This document shows positions 18,101 through 25,663 of a stretch of DNA of 64,000 bases, piece by piece. Position 1 is the stretch's first letter. Every line of letters starts with the position of its first letter. The translations under genes and the position numbers were made by a program. Source of the stretch: JACRLW01 sp046349595 (GTDB taxonomy: Bacteria; Planctomycetota; UBA1135; UBA2386). The notes under the pieces were generated by a model. That model saw nothing but the letters and a program-made list of their open reading frames with translations. It made no database searches and had not been told where the DNA came from. The stretch spans positions 2,351,147 to 2,415,146 of the forward strand of contig JAXMCA010000002.1 in assembly GCA_046349595.1 (NCBI GenBank). The letters run 5' to 3'.

Positions 18101-18499
18101 CTCGTCAGGCCCGAGGCGGCGCGCAAGCAGTTGGATGCCGAGAAGCCGAAGGAGGAGGCCGCGACAGCAGGCAACGCAACCGGACGCACCCCAGCTCCCG
18201 AACCAAGCGCCGGAGGCGGGTCAGCCTCCGGCACCGGCACCGAGAGCGCCCCGGCGCAGAAGACGATTCGCCGCTTCCACGGCAGCGTCGAGCTAGACGC
18301 ATCCCGGGTAGGCCGCGACGCCGGGCGCATCGCGGATGAAGTCGTGTCGCACCTAGTAGGTCTGGTCGGGTCCAAGGTGAAGGTCACCGTCGAGATCGAG
18401 GCTGAGTTCGAGAGCGGCGTCTCGGACCAGGTGGTGCGTACCGTGACGGAGAACAGTCGAACGCTGAAGTTCGCAAGCCACGGATTTGAGCACGACTAG
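15157..18499 (+). CDS. DUF499 AAA+-type ATPase of the helicase-methylase cassette (indels near the 5' end)
   Basis: About 1110 residues. The large body reads in one frame to 18499. A Walker A loop (NFGGGKTHS) is encoded at about 15896-15920 and a Walker B motif (LILIDEW) at about 16229-16250, both as in DUF499 proteins. The C-terminus carries an Ala/Pro/Gly-rich linker and a small terminal domain. The first 120 codons are disturbed: an extra base after codon 7, and a pair of compensating shifts at about 15446-15520 that turn the normal AHQEPFSSDDAYRALDSAGR into another frame. A TTG at 15092 would give an uninterrupted but unnatural N-terminus. The ATPase works with the SNF2 helicase and DUF1156 methylase in predicted phage-defence cassettes. 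CBASS starts 18 bases downstream on the same strand. Confidence 0.8.
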
Positions 18500-18516
18500 A
18501 CTACAAGGAGTAGTGC

Positions 18517-20079
18517 ATGGCAATTGGGCAAGTGGGCGCAAGAACCGAGGGCGACGTCTATCAAGGGCTCTTCTTCTGGAGGCAAGCAGCCGACTTGTTG
18601 CGCCCCTCTAGCCTGGTCGAACGCGTCGCACTTGAGCACGATGCGGCGAGCGGCGTGGACGATGTCGCCGTCTTCTATCGCTCACCCGGTGTTAATGCAG
18701 GCGGCCAGAATGTTAGGGCCGACTATTTCCAACTGAAATACCACGTCGACAATCGCGACGGCTACAGCGCTGATGCGATGGTTGATCCCGCGTTCATCAA
18801 TGCGCAATCTTCTCTCTTGCAGCGCTTCTTCAAGGCATACGAACGACTATCCCATCAAGAGTGCGTCCCATTTCGTCTCCACCTCGCGTCAAACTGGCAA
18901 TGGAAGAGCGATGACAAGCTCGCGAACCTCCTGCGCGAAGGCGATGGCGCACTTCCTTCAAGGTTCTTCGATGACGGGGTCAAGAGTGAGTTCGGCATCA
19001 TCCGTGAGAACTGGCGTAGGCACCTAAATCTCAACGCCGCCGCATTTACGGCGTTTGGGCAGACACTGAGGTTTGACCTCAACCACTTCGGCCGCCGGGA
19101 GTTCAGGAATTACGTCTTCGCAACCCTTGAGGCCGCCGGACTCCGCATACCGACGGCTGATCAAGCGGCGTCACCCTACGAGAGTCTGGTTCAACAGTTT
19201 CTGATGAACGGCCAAAGCGTGTTCGACGAGGCCGCGCTTCGTGCGTTGTGTAAGCGCGAAGGGCTCCTAATCGAGCCCGATTCAAAGGCGCCACGCCCCT
19301 ATTCAGTCGGCATCCGGAGCTTCTTGCGCTTCGCCGAGCGGCTTGAGTCCGAGGTCGACGAACTCTCCTGCGTCTCGTCGAACTTCGACGGGAGGCACCT
19401 GAGGCACGGCGGATCGTGGGGGTCGAGTGCAACCCAGATAAGTGCATTCCTCGGTAGTCAGGATCGACGGGCTCGCCTGCGCAGCAGCGCGTCGATAATC
19501 GCGCTTGAGTGTCATGGTTCCTTTGCCTTGCTCGCAGGGTGGGAACTCAGTCGCAATTCCGGCGTGGACGCTGCGCCCCTACAGAAGCCGACGCTCGACG
19601 TGTGGCGTCCCACAAAGAATGCGGCATCCGGCCCAACGTGGGCGTCACCGCGAACTATCGCGAAGGTGCCCGAAGCCGAGGATGTTGCCATCTGCTTGTC
19701 CGTGACACACGAGGTATGCGCCGACGTCGAGGCGTACCTCGCATCGCCGTCGGCACCGTCTGTGAAGCGCATCGTGGTGCTAAGTCCAGAGGGAGGGCCA
19801 TCGCCTCAGAGCGTCAAGGGTCCGGACCACGCATATCAGCTCGCGACTGCCTTGCCAGCGCTTCTAAAGGCGGCACGTCCGAGCCGGGCCGCGGTGGCGC
19901 ACATCTTCTTCGCGTGCCCCAACGCACTGATGTTCTTCGTCGGTCAACTACGTGAAGCACTTGGGCGTGTCGCACTTTACGAGTTTGACTTCGGCATAGA
20001 GCGCGACGGCTCCTATCAGCCTTCCTTCTCGCTACCGCTATCGGCAACTGGCGCAGCACACCAAGAGGTGACGTCATGA
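18517..20079 (+). CDS. cap4: Cap4 CBASS effector: restriction-type endonuclease with SAVED domain
   Basis: 520 residues, with AAGGAG six bases before the ATG. The N-terminal domain (about 1-230) shows a PD-(D/E)XK-like pattern: E40 in VALEHD, DD at 48-49, then D69 and Q72-x-K74 in ADYFQLKYH. The C-terminal part (about 300-515) ends with HIFFACPNALMFFVGQLRE and VALYEFDF, the signature end of SAVED domains, which bind cyclic oligonucleotides. Known Cap4 proteins degrade duplex DNA when their SAVED domain binds the signal made by the partner CD-NTase, killing the infected cell. It overlaps the CD-NTase gene by four bases (ATGA). Its place as the first gene, before the nucleotidyltransferase, is one of several orders seen in CBASS. 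The exact nuclease subfamily (DUF4297 or related) was not proven. Confidence 0.85.
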   Translation: MAIGQVGARTEGDVYQGLFFWRQAADLLRPSSLVERVALEHDAASGVDDVAVFYRSPGVNAGGQNVRADYFQLKYHVDNRDGYSADAMVDPAFINAQSSLLQRFFKAYERLSHQECVPFRLHLASNWQWKSDDKLANLLREGDGALPSRFFDDGVKSEFGIIRENWRRHLNLNAAAFTAFGQTLRFDLNHFGRREFRNYVFATLEAAGLRIPTADQAASPYESLVQQFLMNGQSVFDEAALRALCKREGLLIEPDSKAPRPYSVGIRSFLRFAERLESEVDELSCVSSNFDGRHLRHGGSWGSSATQISAFLGSQDRRARLRSSASIIALECHGSFALLAGWELSRNSGVDAAPLQKPTLDVWRPTKNAASGPTWASPRTIAKVPEAEDVAICLSVTHEVCADVEAYLASPSAPSVKRIVVLSPEGGPSPQSVKGPDHAYQLATALPALLKAARPSRAAVAHIFFACPNALMFFVGQLREALGRVALYEFDFGIERDGSYQPSFSLPLSATGAAHQEVTS

Positions 20080-21215
20080 TACTCGATTCAGATTTTGCCA
20101 CTTTCCTCCAGGACATTCGCCCAACAGGGCCGATGCGAGATGATCTGAAGACGGGCCATCAGACGCTGCGCGCCCGGCTGAATGCTGACGAGGGCCTGAA
20201 GAAGTGCTTGGTTTCGGACTTCCTGCAAGGCAGCTACAAGCGCTCAACCGCGATTCGCCCGAAGGGGGATCGGCGTTCAGACGTAGACATCATCGTCGTC
20301 ACAAGGCTGTCGGAGCAGGAATACAGACCGGCTCAGGCGATGGCGCTTTTCGAGCCTTTTCTCGAGAAGCACTACAAGGGCAAGTGGAGGCGGCAGGGAC
20401 GATCGTTTGGCATTGAGCTCTCTTACGTCGCTCTGGACCTCGTTCTCACCTCGGCGCCATCGGAGACCGAGTTGGGCATCCTGAAAGCCGAGGCTCTGTC
20501 GAGCGACGACGATCTCGATGTGGCGCGAGATTGGCGTCTCCATCGTTCGTGGCTGAGCATCGACGCGCGTCAGTCCCGGGCTGATGCACGGACGCTACTG
20601 ACGGAAGCAAAGAAGGAAGCAGAGTGGAAGGCCCATCCGCTTCGAATCCCCGACCGTGACGCAAACCAGTGGGAGTCGACACATCCGATTGCCCAGATCA
20701 TCTGGACCCGAGACAAGAACGACCGCACGAACAAGCACTTCGTCAACGTGGTGAAGGCAATCAAGTGGTGGCGCGTCGAGAATCATGAGCAGCCCGAGCA
20801 CCCCAAGGGCTTTCCCCTCGAGCGGCTAGTGGGCGAGTGTTGCCCGGATAGCATCGAGAGTGTAGCCCAAGGCATAGTAGGGACTCTCGAGAGCATGGTG
20901 TCCAAGTATTCACTGACAGTCGCTTCCGGTGGATCGCCAAGTCTTCCCGACTACGGCGTCCCTTCGCACAATGTGCTGAAGCGCGTCTCTGCAGCCGATT
21001 TCGCAGAGTTCTACAAGCAAGTGGCGTCAGGCGCGGCTCTTGCGCGCCGCGCGCTGGACTCGCAAGATCGCACTGAGAGTGGGAACCTCTGGCGCAAGTT
21101 GTTCGGAGTCAAGTTCCCGAAGCCACCGGATAACGGCGGTGGCTCCGGTGGTTCAGATCGCGGCTACACGCCGCCGACGACTCCCGCCGTACCTGGTAGC
21201 GGACGTTTTGCGTGA
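20076..21215 (+). CDS. cdnD: CD-NTase (cGAS/DncV-like nucleotidyltransferase), probably clade D
   Basis: 379 residues. The polymerase-beta-type active site is complete: G52-S53 in LQGSYKR, D69 and D71 in SDVDIIVV, and the third carboxylate D121 in ALDLVLT. The C-terminal helical domain matches SMODS/CD-NTase proteins. The last 30 residues are a flexible Gly/Pro/Thr-rich tail (NGGGSGGSDRGY...) that ends in Ala. This kind of exposed C-terminus is what Cap2 is known to conjugate to target molecules in type II CBASS. The enzyme makes a cyclic di- or trinucleotide on infection; which one cannot be read from the sequence. Clade D is suggested by the pairing with Cap4 and the QGSYKRxTAIRP motif. Overlaps at both ends indicate translation coupling. 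Confidence 0.9.
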   Translation: MILDSDFATFLQDIRPTGPMRDDLKTGHQTLRARLNADEGLKKCLVSDFLQGSYKRSTAIRPKGDRRSDVDIIVVTRLSEQEYRPAQAMALFEPFLEKHYKGKWRRQGRSFGIELSYVALDLVLTSAPSETELGILKAEALSSDDDLDVARDWRLHRSWLSIDARQSRADARTLLTEAKKEAEWKAHPLRIPDRDANQWESTHPIAQIIWTRDKNDRTNKHFVNVVKAIKWWRVENHEQPEHPKGFPLERLVGECCPDSIESVAQGIVGTLESMVSKYSLTVASGGSPSLPDYGVPSHNVLKRVSAADFAEFYKQVASGAALARRALDSQDRTESGNLWRKLFGVKFPKPPDNGGGSGGSDRGYTPPTTPAVPGSGRFA

Positions 21216-23065
21216 TAGAGAAGCCCGTGCAAGTACCGCAAGCGATCGAACGCGGCCTTCTAGGGCTTCGTAGCGACGGTGTGTGCGTAATCGAGAACGG
21301 GCCGAGTTATGTTACGAATAAGTGGGTGATCACTCTGTCGATTGCGCGACCTGCCAGTGCACGGTGCATTGGCGCAGTTACCCGATGGTGCATGCTTATC
21401 AATGCCAACTATCCATTCGGGAACATAGCGATCCATCCGGCAAGTCATGGAGGGATTACAGCAACGTTCCCTCACCAGTCCCGCAATACTCCGACCGTTC
21501 CTGCGCAACCATGGCGAAACGGCAACCTGTGCCTCGATACACCACTTCGCGGTGCACGTCCCTTCGCGCAAGCGAGCGACCCTATCGGTGACGCGGATAG
21601 GAGGTTGCGGTGGCATCTTGAGCGCGCACAGCTGTGGCTGCAGCGAGCAGCGGACGACCAGCTTATGGTGCCAGGCGACCCATTTGAGCTGCCAGTCAGA
21701 CCCACCGCTGCACCGGCGAGTGGCTGGGAAGGCAAGCGGGTAGTACACGACGAGAGTGTGGCATCCTTCGATGTTTGGCGAACGCGCCAAGGGTCGTACG
21801 GATCGGTCTCTCTCGGAGATCTGTCAGACATAGCGCACGCGATTGGCGTCTCCCGCTACACCGACCACAATGGTGCATCGATTCGCGCTTGGCGTGGACG
21901 CGAGATCTTGAACTCGGACCGTGTTGCAGGTTTCTGGTGGTTGTGGCCAAGGCCCATCGTGCTCGATCCCTGGGAAGCCCCAGCGACTTGGGGGCAACTT
22001 CGCGATGCCGCAAGGGCGCAGGGCCTGAATGTCGACTCAGTGCTTCGTCGGCTCCTGACTATTCTGCGGGATGATCGCAGGACAACCGTGCTCCTTCTTG
22101 GATATCCGATCCCAGAGCGCGTGGGCGACCCAAACACGGAAGTGCATTGGGATGCGCTGGCTCTCCCGGCGGTCCCTGCCGCTGCCGGGAAGCCGCCGAA
22201 TGGTTTCCGACCAAACGAGGCTGGGTGGTGGCAACGCGATCGCTACGAGACGTTCGTAGACACTCTAGCACTCGAATACTTGGTCACGGAGAACTGGAGC
22301 CCCCAGCGTCTGCAAGCCCGCGGCCGTCTGCCTGTCGGCGTTCGAGATCTTCGCATTGTAATTCTCGGCGTAGGCGCTCTCGGCTCGATCCTCGCCGACA
22401 TGCTGGTGCGAGCGGGCGTGAACACGCTTGCTCTCGTCGACAGCGACTCGCTTCGGGCGGGCAACATATGCCGTCACACTGGAACACTCTGTGATATTGA
22501 CAAGGCCAAGGTGCATGTAGTGGCCCAGCGCCTTCGACAAGTATCGCCAACTGTACAGGTGGCGGAGGTTCGGGAGTCACTGGAAGGTACACCAGATTCG
22601 GTTGCGGATCGCTTAGACGAGTATGATGTCATCATCGACTGCACGGGATCGGACGAAGCGCTTGCAGTCTTAGGAGCAGCATGGTGGCCGATCCCGCGCA
22701 TCTTCGCTTCCTTCTCGATGAGTTATGGAGCTAGGCGCCTTTTCTCATTCGGTTCAAGCGGTCACTGTTTCCCGCGCGGCGAATTCGACAAGAGCGTGCG
22801 CCCCTGGCTCGACCACGAGGCCAAGATCTGGGCCGCCAATGGTGAAGTCTTCGAGGGGGCTGGCTGTTGGTCGCCAATCTTCCCCGCCCGCGATGACGAC
22901 GTTGCGCTTGCGGCAGCGATTTGCGTAAAGGAGTTGGAAGCCCTTGTCGCCAAGAGACCGCAAGCAGGCCGCTTTCGCGTATATGCGCAGTCCATCTGTG
23001 ACGACGGCTTTCAGGGCTTCTCGGTCGAAATTACGCCGCCGGGCGAGGAGATGGTGACGCCTTGA
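21212..23065 (+). CDS. cap2: Cap2: fused E2-E1 conjugation enzyme of type II CBASS
   Basis: 617 residues with a GTG start overlapping the CD-NTase stop. The N-terminal E2 domain has C107 in GNLCLDTP, the expected catalytic cysteine. The middle links to an E1 domain with the nucleotide loop GVGALGS (386-392), D410/D412, an NICRH segment, the CTGSDE switch (477-482) and the thioester Cys C552 in GAGCWSPIFPAR. In characterised systems Cap2 passes the C-terminus of the CD-NTase through adenylate and thioester steps and attaches it to other molecules, which primes the CD-NTase. The motif set is complete, so it should be active. The reverse reaction is carried out by Cap3 encoded next, with a four-base overlap. 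Confidence 0.92.
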   Translation: MIEKPVQVPQAIERGLLGLRSDGVCVIENGPSYVTNKWVITLSIARPASARCIGAVTRWCMLINANYPFGNIAIHPASHGGITATFPHQSRNTPTVPAQPWRNGNLCLDTPLRGARPFAQASDPIGDADRRLRWHLERAQLWLQRAADDQLMVPGDPFELPVRPTAAPASGWEGKRVVHDESVASFDVWRTRQGSYGSVSLGDLSDIAHAIGVSRYTDHNGASIRAWRGREILNSDRVAGFWWLWPRPIVLDPWEAPATWGQLRDAARAQGLNVDSVLRRLLTILRDDRRTTVLLLGYPIPERVGDPNTEVHWDALALPAVPAAAGKPPNGFRPNEAGWWQRDRYETFVDTLALEYLVTENWSPQRLQARGRLPVGVRDLRIVILGVGALGSILADMLVRAGVNTLALVDSDSLRAGNICRHTGTLCDIDKAKVHVVAQRLRQVSPTVQVAEVRESLEGTPDSVADRLDEYDVIIDCTGSDEALAVLGAAWWPIPRIFASFSMSYGARRLFSFGSSGHCFPRGEFDKSVRPWLDHEAKIWAANGEVFEGAGCWSPIFPARDDDVALAAAICVKELEALVAKRPQAGRFRVYAQSICDDGFQGFSVEITPPGEEMVTP

Positions 23066-23574
23066 AGACTTGGCTGGGCAAGACCATCGACGGCAGGTTT
23101 GCACTAGAGATTGAGGCCTCCGTGCTCGGGACGCTGGATCGCTACTGCCTCAGCGCTGGAGCGTCGGAGACGGGTGGCATCCTGGTCGGGCGCTACTCCG
23201 ACGATCTTTCTCTTGCAAGCGTTCTGGAGGCCACGCCGCCGCCGAGCGATTCGAAGCGTGGTAGAGCTTGGTTCGTACGCGGCGTGAATGGCCTGCGCAA
23301 TCTGCTAGCCAGAAGATGGCGGGCGAAGGAGCGAAGGTTCTACATCGGCGAATGGCATTATCATCCGGAAGAGCATGTCGAACCGAGCAACGAGGATTTC
23401 GCACAGATGCTCGAGATCGGCCACGACAGAAACTACGACTGCCAAGAGCCACTTTTGGTCATCCTAGGCGCGGGCATTCAAGATGGGCAGCGGGCATTGC
23501 GCGCATTTGTGTGTCCCGTGAAGTGCCCGCCCATAGAGTTGATCAGAACCACGGGATGCGCGCCGCTCGTCTGA
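23062..23574 (+). CDS. cap3: Cap3: JAMM deconjugating peptidase of type II CBASS
   Basis: 170 residues with a TTG start that overlaps the Cap2 stop. The JAMM elements are E36 in ASETGGIL, H99 and H101 in GEWHYHPE, and S109-x-x-D112 in PSNED. Cap3 family members cut the bond that Cap2 forms between the CD-NTase C-terminus and its target and so set the level of primed enzyme. It is the last gene of the CBASS operon. About 180 bases with no gene follow before the RadC-like gene. Confidence 0.9.
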   Translation: MKTWLGKTIDGRFALEIEASVLGTLDRYCLSAGASETGGILVGRYSDDLSLASVLEATPPPSDSKRGRAWFVRGVNGLRNLLARRWRAKERRFYIGEWHYHPEEHVEPSNEDFAQMLEIGHDRNYDCQEPLLVILGAGIQDGQRALRAFVCPVKCPPIELIRTTGCAPLV

Positions 23575-23757
23575 GGCTGCCGTAAGCTCGAGCCACCAAA
23601 ACGTCGCCTCAATGCGACGTATGCAGTAGAGTGGCTCATAACCATCAGTAGTAGCCCCAGGCGAAGGGTTTCTGTGCGCAGTGGCACCTGCCATGCAGGG
23701 GTCGAGTCCTCGACGCGGAGGGCTGGGCTCCCTCATGGCAAGCAAGGAGTCCATCGC

Positions 23758-24219
23758 ATGCACACCCCTTCTCCGTTCGAAGCACCCCGCGTCCAGCTGG
23801 TCGAGATCCGGCTCGTAGCCGAGTTCACGACGCAGCAGCAAGTCCACGAGCCGCGCGACATCGGCCGCATGCTCCACGACTTGGTCGGCAGCGCCGACCG
23901 GGAGCACTTCGTCGCCGTCTACCTCGACGCCCGACATCGCGTCACGCACGTGCACACGGTGTCCGTCGGGCATCTAACTGCGACGACCGTGCACCCGCGC
24001 GAGGTCTTCAAGGGAGCCCTGCTCGCGAACGCTCAGGCGCTCGTCGTCGGCCACAACCATCCTTCCGGGGACGTCAACCCGTCGCAGGAGGATCGCGCCG
24101 TCGTGGAGCGTCTTCGTCAAGCAGGCACGGTTCTCGGCATCGAGCTGCTCGATGCTGTCATCGTTGGTCCGGGTCGGAGCTTCTACTCGTTCGCTTCCGA
24201 GTGCGCGAGTCAGCTGTGA
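23758..24219 (+). CDS. RadC-like JAB-domain protein
   Basis: 153 residues from ATG 23758, with AAGGAG at 23744-23749; upstream in-frame codons lack a ribosome site. The protein covers the MPN/JAB domain of RadC: VHPREVFKGALLANA, then H99 and H101 in GHNHPSGD and S109-x-x-D112 in NPSQED. The N-terminal HhH segment of full-length RadC (about 220 residues) is absent. Short RadC-like proteins are common on plasmids, phages and integrated elements, and some act against restriction. Its biochemical activity is not established. It is the third JAB-fold protein in this island and lies close to the probable right edge. Confidence 0.85.
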   Translation: MHTPSPFEAPRVQLVEIRLVAEFTTQQQVHEPRDIGRMLHDLVGSADREHFVAVYLDARHRVTHVHTVSVGHLTATTVHPREVFKGALLANAQALVVGHNHPSGDVNPSQEDRAVVERLRQAGTVLGIELLDAVIVGPGRSFYSFASECASQL

Positions 24220-24319
24220 CCCGTGCAGGTTCTGAAGCCTGGGAGCTACCACCCTTTTCCGTCGCGATCCGCGAACCGCGCGGCAGCGCCTCGTGCGCGG
24301 ACGCGAACGCGCGACTGAA

Positions 24320-24339
24320 GGTGTCAAATCGCTGACACC
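24320..24339. terminator. Stem-loop about 100 bases after the RadC-like gene
   Basis: GGTGTCA / TGACACC with a six-base loop, no T-run. A further TGACAC copy follows at 24350-24355 within a partly symmetric ACACGTGT. It may end the RadC transcript, or the repeated TGACAC units may be a protein-binding site. Confidence 0.35.
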
Positions 24340-24463
24340 CGCCCGTCGGATGACACGTGTTCACACGACTTAGGACGATGCATCGTGGCCCACTTGCGGA
24401 ACCGCGACTCTCCGCTATGCTCTGTCATTCCTAGCTTTCCGTCGTCGGGACTGCTCGTCCCGG

Positions 24464-24510
24464 GCCGAGTCACAAGGTCGAAGTCAGTGGTTCGAGTCCA
24501 CTACGGCCCA
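24464..24510 (+). other. tRNA 3'-half remnant, candidate integration site at the island edge
   Basis: A full T arm (AGTGG, TTCGAGT, CCACT at 24486-24502) is followed by a seven-base acceptor strand ACGGCCC (24503-24509) and discriminator A. The D arm and anticodon arm are not found upstream in cloverleaf form; only GGGCCG at 24462-24467 could pair with the acceptor end. Integrases often recombine in the 3' half of tRNA genes and leave such a fragment at one end. The acceptor sequence would fit a tRNA beginning GGGCCGT, for example tRNA-Lys or tRNA-Thr. Everything to the right looks like chromosome. Confidence 0.55.
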
Positions 24511-24940
24511 TCAATCCGCCTTGCGGCTCCCGATGGTGCGGGGCAATTGACCACGCCGCCGCGGGCGCTCCGGGTGCGCTCGATGCCGCGGCGCGGACTG
24601 CAATGGGTTCGTAGGCCGGAGAATCGTCGCGTCACGCGACGATTCGGAGGTCGAAGGACCCCACCCAACAAGGCCTGGGCCTTCCTGGTCGGCGCGTAGC
24701 GTCGACGAGGCAACCCGTTCGGGTTGCGGCTCAGGCTGCGATGGGGAGTCGCCGGGTCCTCCCTCGAGGGCGTCGGCGTCCGGCCGCTGCAGAAGCGGCG
24801 TCTGGGCTGACCCGAGGTCTGGCCTGGCTCAGAACGACACCCGTGGCACCGGCATCGCCGTGCCGGGATCGTCGGCAGGTGCTCTGCCTTCGCAGCCGCC
24901 TCTTTGCGCACGGTTTGGAGCATCAAGACAACCCACCGCC
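24511..24940. other. Non-coding stretch rich in short hairpins
   Basis: No credible gene. Hairpins include GAATCGTCGCG / CGCGACGATTC (24621-24645, three-base loop) and GCAACCCG / CGGGTTGC (24710-24727). It lies between the tRNA remnant and the ECF sigma gene and probably holds that gene's promoter, which I could not place. Confidence 0.4.
24709..24730. repeat. Intergenic hairpin repeat, copy 1
   Basis: On the minus strand it reads GCCGCAACCC-GAAC-GGGTTGCC. A second copy on the plus strand at 43897-43916 has the same arms with an AA loop. Two copies, each in non-coding DNA, suggest a REP-like element. Confidence 0.4.
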
Positions 24941-25534
24941 ATGCACGAGTCCCCGTCGGAAGGCGCGCCCCAGGCGGTGACTCGCATCCTCGATGCCGTC
25001 ACTCACGGCGAACGGAGCGCCTCCAGCAAGCTGTTGCCGCTGGTCTACAGCGACCTGCGCAAACTGGCGGGGGCGAGGCTGGGTCGGCTGGCGCCGGGTC
25101 AGACGCTGCAAGCGACGGCGCTGGTGCACGAGGCCTATCTACGCCTGGTTGGTGCCACGGATCCGGGCTGGCAGGGGCGTGCCCACTTCTTCGGCGCCGC
25201 GGCTCGCGCCATGCGCAACGTCGTTGCCGACCATCTGCGGCAGAAGGGGAGCTTCAAGCGCGGCGGCCACTGCCGACGTGTCGGCGAGCAGACCGCCGCC
25301 GAGTTGTCGTGCGACGGTCCGAGCGACGATGTGCTCGCGGTCGAGGAGGTGCTCGCACGCTTCGAACGCGAGTACCCACGCAAGGCGGAGATCGTGACGT
25401 TGAGCTTCTACGGCGGGCTGTCGACGGCCGAGATCGCCGAGGTGCTGTCGCTGTCGACGCGCACGGTCGAACGGGAGTGGCGCTTCGCGAAGGGATGGCT
25501 CAGTAGCCGTCTTGCCGAGATGGACGAGAGCTGA
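24941..25534 (+). CDS. ECF sigma factor of the TIGR02999 type
   Basis: 197 residues from ATG 24941. The sequence VTRILDAVTHGERSASSKLL through LQATALVHEAYLRLV is the typical N-terminus of the planctomycete/acidobacterial ECF sigma subfamily. Region 2 includes HFFGAAARAMRNVVADHLR, which recognises the -10 element, and region 4 includes the HTH STAEIAEVLSLSTRTVEREW. In planctomycetes this subfamily is usually linked to Ser/Thr kinases that carry extra domains; such a kinase starts 2 kb downstream on the same strand, on the far side of a minus-strand gene. No anti-sigma gene is adjacent. It is the first clearly chromosomal gene to the right of the tRNA remnant. Confidence 0.88.
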   Translation: MHESPSEGAPQAVTRILDAVTHGERSASSKLLPLVYSDLRKLAGARLGRLAPGQTLQATALVHEAYLRLVGATDPGWQGRAHFFGAAARAMRNVVADHLRQKGSFKRGGHCRRVGEQTAAELSCDGPSDDVLAVEEVLARFEREYPRKAEIVTLSFYGGLSTAEIAEVLSLSTRTVEREWRFAKGWLSSRLAEMDES

Positions 25535-25663
25535 GCCCGAGAAGAAACCCAGGTACGGGCTCTCGGATGTTTGCTGGTGGCCGCATGCGCGGCCACGCAG
25601 AGCTCGAGAGACCAGTTGTCTCTCGAGCTCTGAGCACGACGACGATCTTCGCTACGTGCATCG

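Noticed and set aside
24436..24510. Complete tRNA gene
   Set aside because: T arm and acceptor strand are present, but no D arm, anticodon stem or full 5' acceptor could be paired at the right distances.
24621..24645. Terminator for island transcripts
   Set aside because: The 11-bp stem is perfect, but it has no T-run and no gene ends nearby; left as an unexplained hairpin.
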